DNA of 64,000 nt from Erysipelotrichaceae bacterium (GTDB lineage: Bacteria; Bacillota_I; Bacilli_A; Erysipelotrichales; Erysipelotrichaceae): positions 53,915 to 117,914 of the forward strand of contig JAAZCQ010000004.1 of the NCBI GenBank assembly GCA_012513225.1, given 5' to 3'. The notes under the pieces are model-generated. The model ran no database searches. It was not told where the DNA came from and saw only the letters and a list, made by a program, of their open reading frames with translations. Made by a program: the position numbers and the translations under genes. Shown here in pieces: positions 22,566 through 32,104 of the stretch; position 1 is the stretch's first letter; each line of letters begins with the position of its first letter.

Positions 22566-23416
22566 AATAATCCCTCCAATTCATTAGTTTTAGAAAATTT
22601 TTTATATAAAGATAGTATTAAAGATGTTAATAGCATTAATATAACACTTAAAGCTGCAGCAAAAGGTGTATTTCTACCCTTAGTAAGCTGTTCAGAAATA
22701 ACAGTACTTATTAATACGATTTTATTTCCTCCAAGTATTTCTGCAACATAAAATAATCCCATACTAGGTACAAATGTAAGTACAATACCACTTAAAATTC
22801 CTGGCATTGTTTGTTTAAGCGTTATTGATTTAAAAGCTTCAAATTTACTTGCTCCTAAATCTCTAGCAGCTTCAACTAAAGACCAATCCATTTTTTCAAC
22901 ACTTGAATAAACCGCAAGTATCATAAATGGTAATAAGAAATAGATCATCCCAATTACTACAGCTGGATATGAATAAAGTAATTTTAGTGGTTTATCTATT
23001 ATATTAAAAAACATAAGAATTTTATCAAGTACACCATTACTTCTAAAAATAATAACCCATCCATTTAACCTAATTAAACCACTTGTCCAAAATGGAATCA
23101 TTATTAAAATTAATAACCTTTTTTTCCATGTGTCATTTAATCTACCCATAAAATATCCAAATGGATAGCCTATCAATAATACTAATGATGTAGTTATAAA
23201 AGCTAATTTTAATGAATCAAAAAAAATACCCATATAAAAACTACTGAATACTTTACGATAATTATCTAATGTTAAATTAAACGTAAATCCCCAAGTATGA
23301 GCTTTTGTTAAAAAACTTAGAATAAACATATAAACTATAGGAAAGATAACAAATAAAATTGTATAGAGATAAACTGGTAATCTTAAAAGCCATTGACCAA
23401 GTTTTTTATTTTTCAT
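22562..23416 (-). CDS. potB: Spermidine/putrescine ABC permease PotB
   Basis: Partner permease of PotC. The 284-residue protein has six membrane segments and an EAA loop ([20 protein letters not shown]). ATG 23416 is chosen because GAGGTA lies at a suitable distance; an in-frame TTG two codons upstream is too close to that site. The gene overlaps the end of potA by 11 bases. Confidence 0.92.
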   Translation of the reverse strand: MKNKKLGQWLLRLPVYLYTILFVIFPIVYMFILSFLTKAHTWGFTFNLTLDNYRKVFSSFYMGIFFDSLKLAFITTSLVLLIGYPFGYFMGRLNDTWKKRLLILIMIPFWTSGLIRLNGWVIIFRSNGVLDKILMFFNIIDKPLKLLYSYPAVVIGMIYFLLPFMILAVYSSVEKMDWSLVEAARDLGASKFEAFKSITLKQTMPGILSGIVLTFVPSMGLFYVAEILGGNKIVLISTVISEQLTKGRNTPFAAALSVILMLLTSLILSLYKKFSKTNELEGLF

Positions 23417-24377
23417 TGTCAATTACCTCAACCTGTACACACTTATCCCACCCTATAAAGACTGTATCTCCAACTGATACAAGTACATCCATTCCATTAT
23501 GACTTGATGTGATTATTTGATTATCCTCTAGTAGATATTTAACTTTAGATTGACCACCAATAAAAGACTTTTCTATTACTTTGCATTTTAAATCTCCATT
23601 ATTTAAATTTACATTTTCACTACGAATAGCGTATGTTTTTCCATCTTTTCTATAGATATTTGTTTCTCCAACAAATGAAGCAACATAGCTTGTTTTAGGA
23701 CTATAATATATTTCATTAGGTGTTCCAATTTGTTCAAATAAACCTTCATTCATTACAACGATTCTAGTAGACATATTTAATGCTTCTTCTTGATCATGAG
23801 TAATATAAATAAATGTTATTCCTAGTGTTCTTTGTATTCTTTTTAATTCTTCTTGCATTTGTCTTCTTAAAACTAAATCTAAAGCCCCTAATGGCTCATC
23901 TAACAACAAAACGCTAGGTTTATTAACTATTGCTCTAGCAATCGCAACTCTTTGCTTTTGCCCACCAGATAAACTATCAGGCATTCTAGATTCAAAGCCT
24001 TCAAGCTGTACAAGGTTTAAAGCCTCTTTAACTTCTTTTTTTATTTCACTTTTGGATATTTTCTTTATTTTTAAACCATATCCTATATTTTCTTCAACAT
24101 TCATATTTGGAAAAAGTGCATAGTTTTGAAATACAGTATTAACATCTCTTTTATTTGGCTCAAAATTAGTAATATCTTTCCCATTTAATATTACACTGCC
24201 ACTATCGGCTGTTTCTAGCCCTGCAATTATCCTAATGGTTGTAGTTTTCCCACAACCACTTGAGCCTAATAAAGTGATAAATTCACCTTTTTTTATATCT
24301 AAAGAGATACCCTTAAGTACCTCTAGACCATCAAAACTTTTTTTAATATCTTTTAACTGAAGAATAACTTCACTCAT
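23406..24377 (-). CDS. potA: Spermidine/putrescine ABC ATPase PotA
   Basis: ATP-hydrolysing subunit of the polyamine importer. It has Walker [10 protein letters not shown], the Q-loop QNYALFPNM, the signature [14 protein letters not shown], Walker [12 protein letters not shown], the switch His in THDQEEA, and a C-terminal TOBE-like domain. The start has an AGGAGGT site. It lies four bases after the C39-like gene and begins the pot block. Confidence 0.95.
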   Translation of the reverse strand: MSEVILQLKDIKKSFDGLEVLKGISLDIKKGEFITLLGSSGCGKTTTIRIIAGLETADSGSVILNGKDITNFEPNKRDVNTVFQNYALFPNMNVEENIGYGLKIKKISKSEIKKEVKEALNLVQLEGFESRMPDSLSGGQKQRVAIARAIVNKPSVLLLDEPLGALDLVLRRQMQEELKRIQRTLGITFIYITHDQEEALNMSTRIVVMNEGLFEQIGTPNEIYYSPKTSYVASFVGETNIYRKDGKTYAIRSENVNLNNGDLKCKVIEKSFIGGQSKVKYLLEDNQIITSSHNGMDVLVSVGDTVFIGWDKCVQVEVIDNEK

Positions 24378-24381
24378 TATA

Positions 24382-24984
24382 TTACCTCCTATCCTTTTTT
24401 TTAGGACAAGAAGTATTATACATCAAAAGTGCAATTCTATCTTTAACTTTACCTAAATTATAATCACTTACACCTTCATTATCTAATACATATTTTTTTA
24501 CGATTCTATTAGCTTTAAATGGATCGTTATACATAGAAACTCCATCTAATTTAAAGTCTCTTTTTCTAAAATAAGGATCAAATATATAACAATCATCGTC
24601 TTTTATGTCAGTTAATAATGAAAAATGAGGTACACCTGATATACATTTAAACACGACAACGCCATTATTATTTAAACAATGTTTAATTTTTTCATTAGAA
24701 TTTATATATACTTCTTCACAAGATAATAATTCACATTTTAAATTAAAGTTTACTTGCTCACTATAATGATTCAAATATTGGCATAAAAAAACAATAGAAC
24801 AATTAGAAGTTCCATACATTCCTTGAATTCCTTTTTTATTATGTTTATCTAAAGTATATTTATATATATTTTTTATTAAGTCAGGTAATATTTTATCTCT
24901 ATCAAATAAATAGTTTAAAGCATTTAATATAGTAACTGGACCACAATCATATTCACTAATTTGGTAACTTAACGGACTTTTCAT
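24382..24984 (-). CDS. C39-like cysteine peptidase, first gene of the pot operon
   Basis: Predicted cytoplasmic papain-fold peptidase of the C39/BtrH-like group. The 200-residue protein has the active-site segment [14 protein letters not shown] (Cys near residue 14), a His in [11 protein letters not shown], and an Asp in YIFDPY, matching the Cys-His-Asp order of C39 domains. It has no membrane segments and no ABC exporter domain, so it is not a bacteriocin transporter. It is read from the promoter at 25141-25169 and ends four bases before potA, so it is cotranscribed with the polyamine importer. Why a peptidase-like protein heads this operon is unknown. Confidence 0.72.
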   Translation of the reverse strand: MKSPLSYQISEYDCGPVTILNALNYLFDRDKILPDLIKNIYKYTLDKHNKKGIQGMYGTSNCSIVFLCQYLNHYSEQVNFNLKCELLSCEEVYINSNEKIKHCLNNNGVVVFKCISGVPHFSLLTDIKDDDCYIFDPYFRKRDFKLDGVSMYNDPFKANRIVKKYVLDNEGVSDYNLGKVKDRIALLMYNTSCPKKKDRR

Positions 24985-25140
24985 ACAAACCCCCCATAAA
25001 TATTTATTTAAAAACTAAAACAAACATCGATATAAAGCTTTTGAAAAGCTAATAGATAAATTAACAAAACTATAATTACTATTTGTAAATATATTAAAAT
25101 AACTAAAACTATTCATACAAAATCACTTCATAATAACATA

Positions 25141-25169
25141 AATATAATATTGAAAAATTTGAATGTCAA
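25141..25169 (-). promoter_or_regulatory. Sigma-A promoter of the C39-pot operon
   Basis: On the minus strand a perfect TTGACA (25164-25169) is 17 bases from TATATT (25141-25146). The start codon of the C39 gene lies about 150 bases downstream, leaving a long AT-rich leader with a small AGCTTTT/AAAAGCT palindrome at 25036-25050. Confidence 0.8.
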
Positions 25170-25193
25170 ATAATCTAGTTTAACCGTATTAAT

Positions 25194-26288
25194 CTATTCT
25201 TTTTTTCCGTCTTTTTCCTCTTCTTCAAGATTTTCTTCTACATCATCCAAATCAATATTTTCCTCTTCTATTTCTTCTTCTAACTCTTCAGTTGGAGTTA
25301 TAGAACTTGTTTTCTCAATTGCCATTGTTTCTAAAACACTTAAATTTTCATACATTATCGATAGATAATCTTTTCCTTCACTTTCTTGACTAGTTGTTAA
25401 ACTACTAAGATTACTTAGCTCTACCCTAGTTAAATTTAGTTCTTCTTGTAATTGATTAAATAACGCAATCATATCAGAAGTCATATTTGGTTCATAAACA
25501 ATGTATTGTACATTATCAGCTATGATTCTATTTTTAATAATTTCTAATTGTTCATCATTAGGTAATGCACCATATTTAGATAATATTACTGGATATAATT
25601 GTATTCCATATGTTTTTTGCCAATTTCCAAAGCTAGCTGACATACTCACAAACTTAATCTCTTTATTACTTGAAGCAACTTTTGTGGCTAAAGATTGATA
25701 TGCAGCATCAATTCTAACTAAATCAGTTTCTAATAATTTATAGTTTTCTTCGAAAATATTTTTATCATCAGGGTATGTTGTTATTAAATATTCTTTAATA
25801 TCCTTAGACATACTCAGCATTGCAATTGGATCTAGCCATAAAAATAAATCCTTAGTATTAGTGTCTATCATTTCAAAAAGTTCACCTTTATAGTAAGGAC
25901 CTTCTATGTATGTAACCTCTTCGTCTGTAATTATTGGTGTATATCTTTTAAATGTATAAATAGCATTTAAATTTGATAAATCTAATCTTTTGTCTATTAA
26001 CTTTGAAATTTCAGTACTATATACACTTAAATATGGTTCTAATTGACCTATATTTATCAAAATAGAAGAATTAGATAAAATTTCATCATAATTACTTAAT
26101 ATTTCAGATCTTTGAACTATTGTATTATTTTGAATAGTTACTGAATTAATTGTATTCCCTGCAAGCCTTTGAATTATATAGCCAATTGGATATACGGTAT
26201 ATGCGATTTGAGTATTTGTTGCGGCACATCCACTAATTGAAAACATAACTAATATAGTAACCAGCAAAGATATTATTTTCTTTTTCAT
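25194..26288 (-). CDS. ZnuA-like (cluster A-I) substrate-binding lipoprotein lacking histidines
   Basis: Member of the zinc/manganese ABC binding-protein family by overall pattern: lipobox ISGC, YTVYPIGYIIQRLAG, INIGQLEPYLSVY, FLWLDPIAMLSMSKDIKEYL, FGNWQKTYGIQ, IVYEPNMTSDMI and GKDYLSIMYENL each align with ZnuA landmarks. However, the 364-residue protein contains no histidine at all, so the usual His ligands are replaced (for example Leu where His precedes 'WLDP'). The C-terminal 45 residues are highly acidic. No ZnuB/ZnuC genes are adjacent. It could bind another ligand, bind metal through acids and Ser/Asn, or act as a scaffold. Family assignment is fairly sure; function is not. Confidence 0.75.
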   Translation of the reverse strand: MKKKIISLLVTILVMFSISGCAATNTQIAYTVYPIGYIIQRLAGNTINSVTIQNNTIVQRSEILSNYDEILSNSSILINIGQLEPYLSVYSTEISKLIDKRLDLSNLNAIYTFKRYTPIITDEEVTYIEGPYYKGELFEMIDTNTKDLFLWLDPIAMLSMSKDIKEYLITTYPDDKNIFEENYKLLETDLVRIDAAYQSLATKVASSNKEIKFVSMSASFGNWQKTYGIQLYPVILSKYGALPNDEQLEIIKNRIIADNVQYIVYEPNMTSDMIALFNQLQEELNLTRVELSNLSSLTTSQESEGKDYLSIMYENLSVLETMAIEKTSSITPTEELEEEIEEENIDLDDVEENLEEEEKDGKKE

Positions 26289-26341
26289 GCTGAAAAACCT
26301 CTCTTAATATTTATAAAGTATATCATATCACACACGTATTT

Positions 26342-27433
26342 TTAATTTGTTAATTTTCTTTTTTCTTCCTTATATACTTTCAAAATTACTCTTATACTCA
26401 TAAACAATGGAATAGAAATCATTATACCAAGTGGGCCAAGTAACACCCCACCTGCAAACACACAAAATAATGTCCATAATGGTTCTACTTTACTATTTTT
26501 TGAGTGAACAATTGGTGCGATTATATAGGCATCAACAAATGATAAAACTACTATACCAACAATTAAAATAAATATATTAATTGTTGGTAAAGTGAGTGCA
26601 GTTAAAATTCCAACAACATTTGCAATAGTGGCACCAAAATAAGGTATAACAAGTCCTAAAGCAGTAAGAAGCGCTATAATAGACCAGTCTTTACTCCCTA
26701 TCAAATAATACAATATAGAATATTCTATAAATTTAATAATCATTAATATAAATAAACCTCTAACATACTCACTAAAAGCATAACTTGCTACATATAAATA
26801 TTTCGGAAGCTTTTCACTAATTTTACTTGCGATATCTTCAATAACACCAGCAATCTTTTCCCAAGTAAGTGACATATAAATTACTATTACTATCGCAAAA
26901 ATAGAGTTAGTAATAAACTTAACTAAATAAGAAAATATTTGAGGTATCATTATCGTAATATTAGGAAGCCAAGTTTTAGTATCATTTAATATAACAATAA
27001 GTTCTTGAATAAAACTATCTAAAATAATATTTGGAGGATTATCTATAGAATTTAGATAAAAATCATAAAGCCAATTTACTCCAGTAATTAAAGAATTAAT
27101 AAAACCATATAATCTTGAATATATAGATGGTATTAAATTTAATAAAATTATAATAACAATAGAAAATACAAGAAAAAAGATAATAAAAACTGTAAATTTT
27201 CTAGAAACATTTTTCTTTTCATAATTTATTACTATAGGTCTAATAATAAACGCAATTAAAAAACCAACTACAAATGGAGAGAAAATTTGAATTAACTTTT
27301 TAATAATGCTCATCCACACATTATCAGTTAATTTTAATAATAATATAACTAATAAAATTAAAATTAACTTAATTAAATTAGAATTAAATGAGCTTTTCTT
27401 AAAATAATCTAATGTTTTCTTAATTAAATTCAT
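26342..27433 (-). CDS. AI-2E family (UPF0118) transporter
   Basis: Multi-pass inner-membrane protein of the AI-2 exporter-like/YtvI family, about eight membrane segments in 363 residues. The typical central region (SKDWSIIALLTALGLVIPYFGATIANVVGI) and the C-terminal part (AYIIAPIVHSKNSKVEPLWTLFCVFAGGVLLGPLGIMISIP) are clear. Members transport varied small molecules or ions, so the substrate is unknown. ATG 27433 follows AAGGAG; the frame extends 11 codons upstream of that site. Confidence 0.88.
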   Translation of the reverse strand: MNLIKKTLDYFKKSSFNSNLIKLILILLVILLLKLTDNVWMSIIKKLIQIFSPFVVGFLIAFIIRPIVINYEKKNVSRKFTVFIIFFLVFSIVIIILLNLIPSIYSRLYGFINSLITGVNWLYDFYLNSIDNPPNIILDSFIQELIVILNDTKTWLPNITIMIPQIFSYLVKFITNSIFAIVIVIYMSLTWEKIAGVIEDIASKISEKLPKYLYVASYAFSEYVRGLFILMIIKFIEYSILYYLIGSKDWSIIALLTALGLVIPYFGATIANVVGILTALTLPTINIFILIVGIVVLSFVDAYIIAPIVHSKNSKVEPLWTLFCVFAGGVLLGPLGIMISIPLFMSIRVILKVYKEEKRKLTN

Positions 27434-27479
27434 GTTACTCCTTCTACTATAATATAATTCTATCATTTTATTTAAAAAT

Positions 27480-28154
27480 TCACATAAGTTTCGATTGTGC
27501 TAAACTAAAATATCTATTACTACTTACAATAATATGGTCTAATACATTTATTCCAACTAAAGAAGTTGCTTCAATTACCTGCTTTGTCATTTTTATATCT
27601 GCTTGGCTAGGAGTTGGATCTCCACTAGGATGATTATGAATTAACATTATCTTACTAGAAGATACCAAAAGTGCTTCTTTTATTATCTCTCTTGGATGTA
27701 CTAGACTATGATCAATAGTTCCCTTAAATAAAATTTTATAAGTTATTATTCGATTTTTAATATCTAAATATATTACCATAAAATTTTCTTGTTTATTAAA
27801 ACCAATTTCTTTGTTTAACCAATTAATAATTGCTTTAGGTTCATCTATAACATCTACAGTTAATGCCTCTTCAAAAGCAATTCTTCTTGCTATTTCAATA
27901 CACGTTAAGATTTCTAATGCTTTAACTTTTTTTATACCTTTAATTTTTAATAAATCATTTAAATCTACACTGGAAAGATTTCCAATTCCATTACAACTAA
28001 ATAGAATATCATCAGCAATACCTAAGCTAGACTTGCCTTGATATCCATTTCTAATAAGAATGGCTAATAATTCTCTATTGCTAAGTGAATGTATTCCAAA
28101 CTTTAAAGCTTTTTCTCTAGGTCTTTCTGTTATAGGTAGTTCTTTTACAAGCAT
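27480..28154 (-). CDS. radC: RadC family JAB-domain protein
   Basis: Protein of the RadC/YeeS family, historically called a DNA repair factor though its role is unsettled. The 224-residue protein has the N-terminal helix-hairpin-helix region (NLSSVDLNDLLKIKGIKKVKALEI) and the JAMM metal motif HNHPSGDPTPSQAD. Its start MLVKELPITERPREK is typical for the family, with GGAGGT upstream. Confidence 0.93.
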   Translation of the reverse strand: MLVKELPITERPREKALKFGIHSLSNRELLAILIRNGYQGKSSLGIADDILFSCNGIGNLSSVDLNDLLKIKGIKKVKALEILTCIEIARRIAFEEALTVDVIDEPKAIINWLNKEIGFNKQENFMVIYLDIKNRIITYKILFKGTIDHSLVHPREIIKEALLVSSSKIMLIHNHPSGDPTPSQADIKMTKQVIEATSLVGINVLDHIIVSSNRYFSLAQSKLM

Positions 28155-28207
28155 TTAATTACCTCCATTAAATAATACAAAAACCTTATAAGTATCCTAT
28201 TTAAACT

Positions 28208-28222
28208 AAAAAGTATAAATTT
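28208..28222. promoter_or_regulatory. Candidate amino-sugar operator upstream of agaZ
   Basis: AAAAAGTATAAATTT resembles the reverse complement of the TTTGCACTTTTT site in the agaS/nagA promoter region (about 11 of 15 positions). It lies some 50 bases ahead of the agaZ start. In AT-rich DNA this match alone is weak; it is listed because all three upstream regions of the locus carry a version. Confidence 0.35.
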
Positions 28223-28273
28223 TGAACCGATTTTTTTTAATCAATCATGATATTATAAATTAGGAGGTATGAA

Positions 28274-29596
28274 ATGCAAAAACATCAATTAAAAAAAATA
28301 GTACAATTACAAAAAGAAAATAATCCAACAGGAATATATTCAGTTTGTAGTGCAAATGAATTTGTTTTAAAAGCTGCATTAAGAAGAGGTTTGCAGACAA
28401 AAACACCCGTTCTTATTGAAGCTACAAGTAATCAAGTTAATCAATATGGTGGATATACAAACATGTTACCAGAAGATTTTAAAAATTTTGTTTATAAACT
28501 TGCAAAAGAAGAAAATTATCCATTAGAAAATATTATATTAGGTGGAGACCATTTAGGACCACTGACCTGGACTCATTTAAATGAAGAAGAAGCAATGAAA
28601 GAAGCGAGTAAACTTATTGAGTTATATGTACTTGCTGGCTATACAAAAATACATATAGATACTTCTATGAGATTAAACGATGATGATACAAGTATTCCTT
28701 TATCAACTCAAGTAATTGCAAACAGAGGAGCTAAACTAGCTAAAGTTGCTGAAGATGCATATCAACAATTATTAAAGAAAAATAATGATGCAGCTTCACC
28801 AGTTTATATAGTAGGAAGCGAAGTTCCAATTCCAGGAGGTTCTGTAGCAGTAGTAGATGAGGGTGTCCAAGTAACAAAAATAGAAGATTTTAAAGCAACA
28901 TATAATACATTTGAAGAAGCATTTAAAAATAGAGGATTAAATGATGCTTGGGATAATGTAATAGCATTAGTTGTTCAACCAGGAGTAGAAGAAAAAGATG
29001 CAGGATGTACAGAATATGATAGAGAAAAAGCAAAAGACTTAATGAACTCTATTAAAGAATATGACAATATTGTTTTTGAAGGACATTCTACAGACTATCA
29101 AACAAAACAAGCATTAAGAGAACTTATTGAAGATGGTGTAGGAATACTAAAAGTTGGACCAGGACTAACCTTCGCAGCAAGAGAAGCACTATTTGCACTT
29201 GCATTTATTGAAAAAGAATTGTTTAAAGATACTGATACAATTCAAAGTAATTTTATGGATGTATTAGATACAGCAATGTTAGAAAATCCTAAAAATTGGC
29301 AAAAACATTATCATGGAACAGCCCAAGAGATTGCTTTAAAAAGAAAATATTCATTTTCTGATAGATCAAGATATTATATACCTACAGTAGATGTTAGTAA
29401 TTCAATTAATATTTTATTAAAAAATCTAGAAAATGGTGTACCTTTAAATTTACTTAGTCAATTTATGCCTATTCAATACACAAAAGTAAGGGATGGCTTA
29501 ATTAAAAATACTCCTGAAGATTTAATTATAGATAGAGTTATAAATACTATTGATGAATATTTACAAGCAACACATCAAGATAAATTGTGGATATAA
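28274..29596 (+). CDS. agaZ: AgaZ/GatZ/KbaZ family protein (tagatose-bisphosphate aldolase subunit or tagatose-6-P kinase)
   Basis: Acts in galactitol or N-acetylgalactosamine catabolism. The 440-residue protein is recognisable by GIYSVCSANEFVLKAALRRG, GGDHLGPLTWTHL, HIDTSMRLNDDD, IVGSEVPIPGGS and FEGHSTDYQT. In E. coli GatZ/KbaZ is described as a non-catalytic partner that stabilises the GatY/KbaY aldolase, while comparative work on GalNAc pathways has proposed AgaZ as a tagatose-6-phosphate kinase. Here no GatY/KbaY gene is nearby, which fits the second view or an aldolase elsewhere. AGGAGGT precedes the ATG. It is convergent to the PTS IID gene. Confidence 0.9.
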   Translation: MQKHQLKKIVQLQKENNPTGIYSVCSANEFVLKAALRRGLQTKTPVLIEATSNQVNQYGGYTNMLPEDFKNFVYKLAKEENYPLENIILGGDHLGPLTWTHLNEEEAMKEASKLIELYVLAGYTKIHIDTSMRLNDDDTSIPLSTQVIANRGAKLAKVAEDAYQQLLKKNNDAASPVYIVGSEVPIPGGSVAVVDEGVQVTKIEDFKATYNTFEEAFKNRGLNDAWDNVIALVVQPGVEEKDAGCTEYDREKAKDLMNSIKEYDNIVFEGHSTDYQTKQALRELIEDGVGILKVGPGLTFAAREALFALAFIEKELFKDTDTIQSNFMDVLDTAMLENPKNWQKHYHGTAQEIALKRKYSFSDRSRYYIPTVDVSNSINILLKNLENGVPLNLLSQFMPIQYTKVRDGLIKNTPEDLIIDRVINTIDEYLQATHQDKLWI

Positions 29597-29667
29597 AAAA
29601 TATTAATTCAAATACTTATACAATTAATAAATAATATACATAAAAGTAGCAGTTTTTGATCGGGATT

Positions 29668-29736
29668 CCTGTCAAGTAGACACTCAAAATATCAAAAATC
29701 ATTATAGTCCAGTTGGCAATATGCTGACTGGATTTT
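29668..29736 (+). mobile_element. Relic of an IS3-type element end
   Basis: CCTGTCAAGTAG at 29668-29679 equals the terminus of the IS3-type element at 43746. The match continues in spaced blocks (AAATA, AAAA, ATT) to a hairpin (TCCAGTTGGC / GCTGACTGGA, five-base loop) and TTTT, in the same layout as in the larger element. No transposase remains. It lies between the convergent agaZ and PTS IID genes, and its hairpin could itself terminate transcription from agaZ. Confidence 0.6.
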
Positions 29737-29801
29737 CTTTAAACTTTAATAGTTATTTCAATTATATTTTTTAGTATATCTATTTAAAAATATAATAATA
29801 T

Positions 29802-29835
29802 AAAAAGAGACCTTATCATAATAAAGTCTCTTTTT
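29802..29835. terminator. Bidirectional terminator between agaZ and PTS IID
   Basis: AAAAAGAGAC (29802-29811) and GTCTCTTTTT (29826-29835) form a perfect ten-base stem with A/T tracts on both sides, suited to both convergent genes. Confidence 0.85.
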
Positions 29836-29861
29836 GAAGGTTTAGAGTATTTTTCGAACTA

Positions 29862-30725
29862 TTAGATTGTAGGATACCATTGGATAAGTGGTGTGTAATC
29901 TCCACCCCATATACCAAATGCAGCCCCAACAATACCAATAACAAGCAATAGCATTATACATTTAATTGTAGACCATCCTTTTTTCTTGATTAAGAAATAA
30001 AGAATTAGTGTAAGAACTAAAGGAATTAGTTGAGGTAAAACGCCATCAATAATACCTTGAACTTCAGTGAATACTTCACCTGATTGGAATACTATTTTTG
30101 TAGTTGTTGCACCATAGTTATTTGTTAAAGCACCTACAACAAATACACCTAGCATACTAGCTGAATGTGTAAATTCTTTTGCGTTTTTTGTAAGTAGTTC
30201 AATTGCAGTTGTACCAAGATCATATGACCAATACATTAACCAATATCTTACAATAAATTGAACAACATTAAATATAATTAGGAATAAAATTGGAGCAGCA
30301 ATATTGCCAGAAATAGCCATATTAGCAGTAATACCTGCAGCAATTGGTACTAATGTAAACCAGAAAATAGCATCACCAATACCACCTAATGGGCCCATAG
30401 CAGCAACACGTACTGCACGGATTGTAGGAATATCTGCTTTTTGTTGCTCAAGTGATAACACAATACCCATAACAAATGTAACTAAGAATGGGTGAGTATT
30501 AAAGAACTCAAGATTATGTTCCATTGAAGCACTTAAATCTTCTTTATTTGTATGAATTTTTTCTAATCCTGGAAGAATACCATATAGCCAACCAGCAGCT
30601 TGCATTCTTTCGTAGTTGAATGAACCTTGTAAGAATAATGATCTTAAAACCATTTTATTTAATGTAGCACGATCAAGTGGACGTGCAGGCGTTAAATCTT
30701 TATAAGTATTTACATTAGATTCCAT
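29862..30725 (-). CDS. agaD: PTS mannose/GalNAc-family IID component
   Basis: Membrane subunit of a mannose-class phosphotransferase system. The 287-residue protein shows the IID pattern: LQGSFNYERMQAAGWLYGILPGLEKI, EFFNTHPFLVTFVMGIVLSLE, AAMGPLGGIGDAIFW and a hydrophobic C-terminal half. ATG 30725 is preceded by GGAGGTG and overlaps the IIC stop by 11 bases. The aga naming rests on neighbouring agaS, agaZ and nagA/agaA genes, not on the protein itself; the sugar could also be glucosamine, galactosamine or mannose. Confidence 0.88.
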   Translation of the reverse strand: MESNVNTYKDLTPARPLDRATLNKMVLRSLFLQGSFNYERMQAAGWLYGILPGLEKIHTNKEDLSASMEHNLEFFNTHPFLVTFVMGIVLSLEQQKADIPTIRAVRVAAMGPLGGIGDAIFWFTLVPIAAGITANMAISGNIAAPILFLIIFNVVQFIVRYWLMYWSYDLGTTAIELLTKNAKEFTHSASMLGVFVVGALTNNYGATTTKIVFQSGEVFTEVQGIIDGVLPQLIPLVLTLILYFLIKKKGWSTIKCIMLLLVIGIVGAAFGIWGGDYTPLIQWYPTI

Positions 30726-31509
30726 CAGAAGCACCTCCAGTTCCACCCATATTCTTAATTTTTACGTTCATGTTGTAATCATAAATAGCAATAGCAATAC
30801 CTACAAAAGCAACAAGAACTAATGCAGGACCACCTAAACCAGCACTACCAAGTATAGCTGCTAAAGCAAATCCAGCAAAATAAATACCCCACATGTCATC
30901 AGCTAACATGATACGCATTAATACAGCAAATCCTACATAACGCATCATACCACCAGCAGCACTTAAGCCACCCATAATCCAGTTTCCTTGTAAACTACCA
31001 ATAAATTCAGAAACTGCAGGGTTAGAAATGCTTAATACACCTATTAAAGTAGCAACTGCAAATAGTGAACCTAGTAAAATCATTGCAAAGTAATTTAGTT
31101 TTTCAATTCCTTTAGGATTAGCAGCTGCAGCTTCAGCATCAGCTTTTGCCATTAAACCTGACATAAATGTAAATGTTAATGTTACTCCATATTGCCCTAA
31201 TAAAGCAAATGGAATAGCAGCACCTAACGCAGCGTTTACATCTAACCCACTAACTACAGCAAAGACTGTAGCCATAATACCACCAACAACAACGTTTGGC
31301 GGTTGAGCACCACCTACTGGCATACTACCAATTGACATTAATTGGTAAGCACCACCAACAGCTAGTCCTGTTTTAACATCCCCTAAAATAGCACCAACAA
31401 CTGGTCCCATTACTATAGGTTGATAAAGTGACTCAAGAAAGTTAAATTGATCAATTGCTGCAATAAAAGTAACAATTAGAATCAATACTATCTGAATTGG
31501 ACCTATCAT
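30715..31509 (-). CDS. agaC: PTS mannose/GalNAc-family IIC component
   Basis: Sugar-conducting membrane subunit, 264 residues with about eight hydrophobic segments. The family segment MGPVVGAILGDVKTGLAVGG and SIGSMPVGGAQPPNVVVGGI are clear. It lies 18 bases downstream of IIB and overlaps IID, so the three are one unit. An AGGAGG site lies about 12 bases before the ATG. Confidence 0.9.
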   Translation of the reverse strand: MIGPIQIVLILIVTFIAAIDQFNFLESLYQPIVMGPVVGAILGDVKTGLAVGGAYQLMSIGSMPVGGAQPPNVVVGGIMATVFAVVSGLDVNAALGAAIPFALLGQYGVTLTFTFMSGLMAKADAEAAAANPKGIEKLNYFAMILLGSLFAVATLIGVLSISNPAVSEFIGSLQGNWIMGGLSAAGGMMRYVGFAVLMRIMLADDMWGIYFAGFALAAILGSAGLGGPALVLVAFVGIAIAIYDYNMNVKIKNMGGTGGASDGI

Positions 31510-31527
31510 ACTTGTTCTTTTCCTCCT

Positions 31528-32004
31528 TTATTTGAAAAGTTTTGAAACATCTTCAGTGCCTTCTGTAGGAACTTTTCTAATTTCTAGTTCCACACCTAAA
31601 TCTCTTAATTGTTCAAAAGCAGCCACATCTTCATCGTTAACAGCAACAACAGTAGCAACTTGACGTTTACCTTCTGCCATATGCATGTTTCCGATATTTA
31701 CTTTTTTAATTGGGACACCACCTTGAACTAATTTAAGAACATCGATTGGGCTTTCACACACAATGAAGATTTTTTGAGCGTCACTAGCTCTATGGATATT
31801 ATCTATTGTTTTTTGAATAGACCAATATCTTGTAGCAACTCCTGCAGGAGCAGCCATATCCATTAAACCTTGACGTAGAGAATTGTTTGCCACATCATCA
31901 TTAGCAACTAGTATCAAATTAGCACCTATAGAAGTGCACCATTGTGTAGCTACTTGTCCATGAATTAGGCGATTGTCGATTCGAGTCAATACTATGTTTG
32001 GCAT
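31528..32004 (-). CDS. agaB: PTS mannose/GalNAc-family IIB component
   Basis: Cytoplasmic subunit that carries the phosphate from IIA to the sugar. The 158-residue protein begins MPNIVLTRIDNRLIHGQV, with the phosphorylated His in LIHGQV near residue 15, and has the usual mid-region FIVCESPIDVLKLVQGGVPI. ATG 32004 follows GGGGAGGAG; an upstream in-frame TTG-type extension lacks such a site. It is the first gene of IIB-IIC-IID, facing away from the AraC regulator. Confidence 0.92.
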   Translation of the reverse strand: MPNIVLTRIDNRLIHGQVATQWCTSIGANLILVANDDVANNSLRQGLMDMAAPAGVATRYWSIQKTIDNIHRASDAQKIFIVCESPIDVLKLVQGGVPIKKVNIGNMHMAEGKRQVATVVAVNDEDVAAFEQLRDLGVELEIRKVPTEGTEDVSKLFK

Positions 32005-32030
32005 TTTACTCTCCTCCCCTTCAACTAAGG

Positions 32031-32046
32031 ACAACAAACTCGTTGT
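32031..32046. promoter_or_regulatory. Short inverted repeat in the IIB leader
   Basis: ACAAC and GTTGT flank a six-base centre just ahead of the IIB ribosome site. It could be an operator or a small leader hairpin; nothing more can be read from it. Confidence 0.3.
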
Positions 32047-32104
32047 TATCTATAATATATCATAAATAATTTTACTAATTTTTTATTTGGATTTTTTAGT
32101 CTAT

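Noticed and set aside
24382..24984. Bacteriocin processing/export system, from the C39-like domain
   Set aside because: No exporter membrane domain, no double-glycine precursor peptide, and the neighbouring ABC genes are clearly the PotABCD importer.
24985..25140. Riboswitch in the long leader of the pot operon
   Set aside because: Only a short AGCTTTT/AAAAGCT palindrome is seen and no anti-terminator pair or known aptamer motif; the region is too AT-rich to judge by eye.
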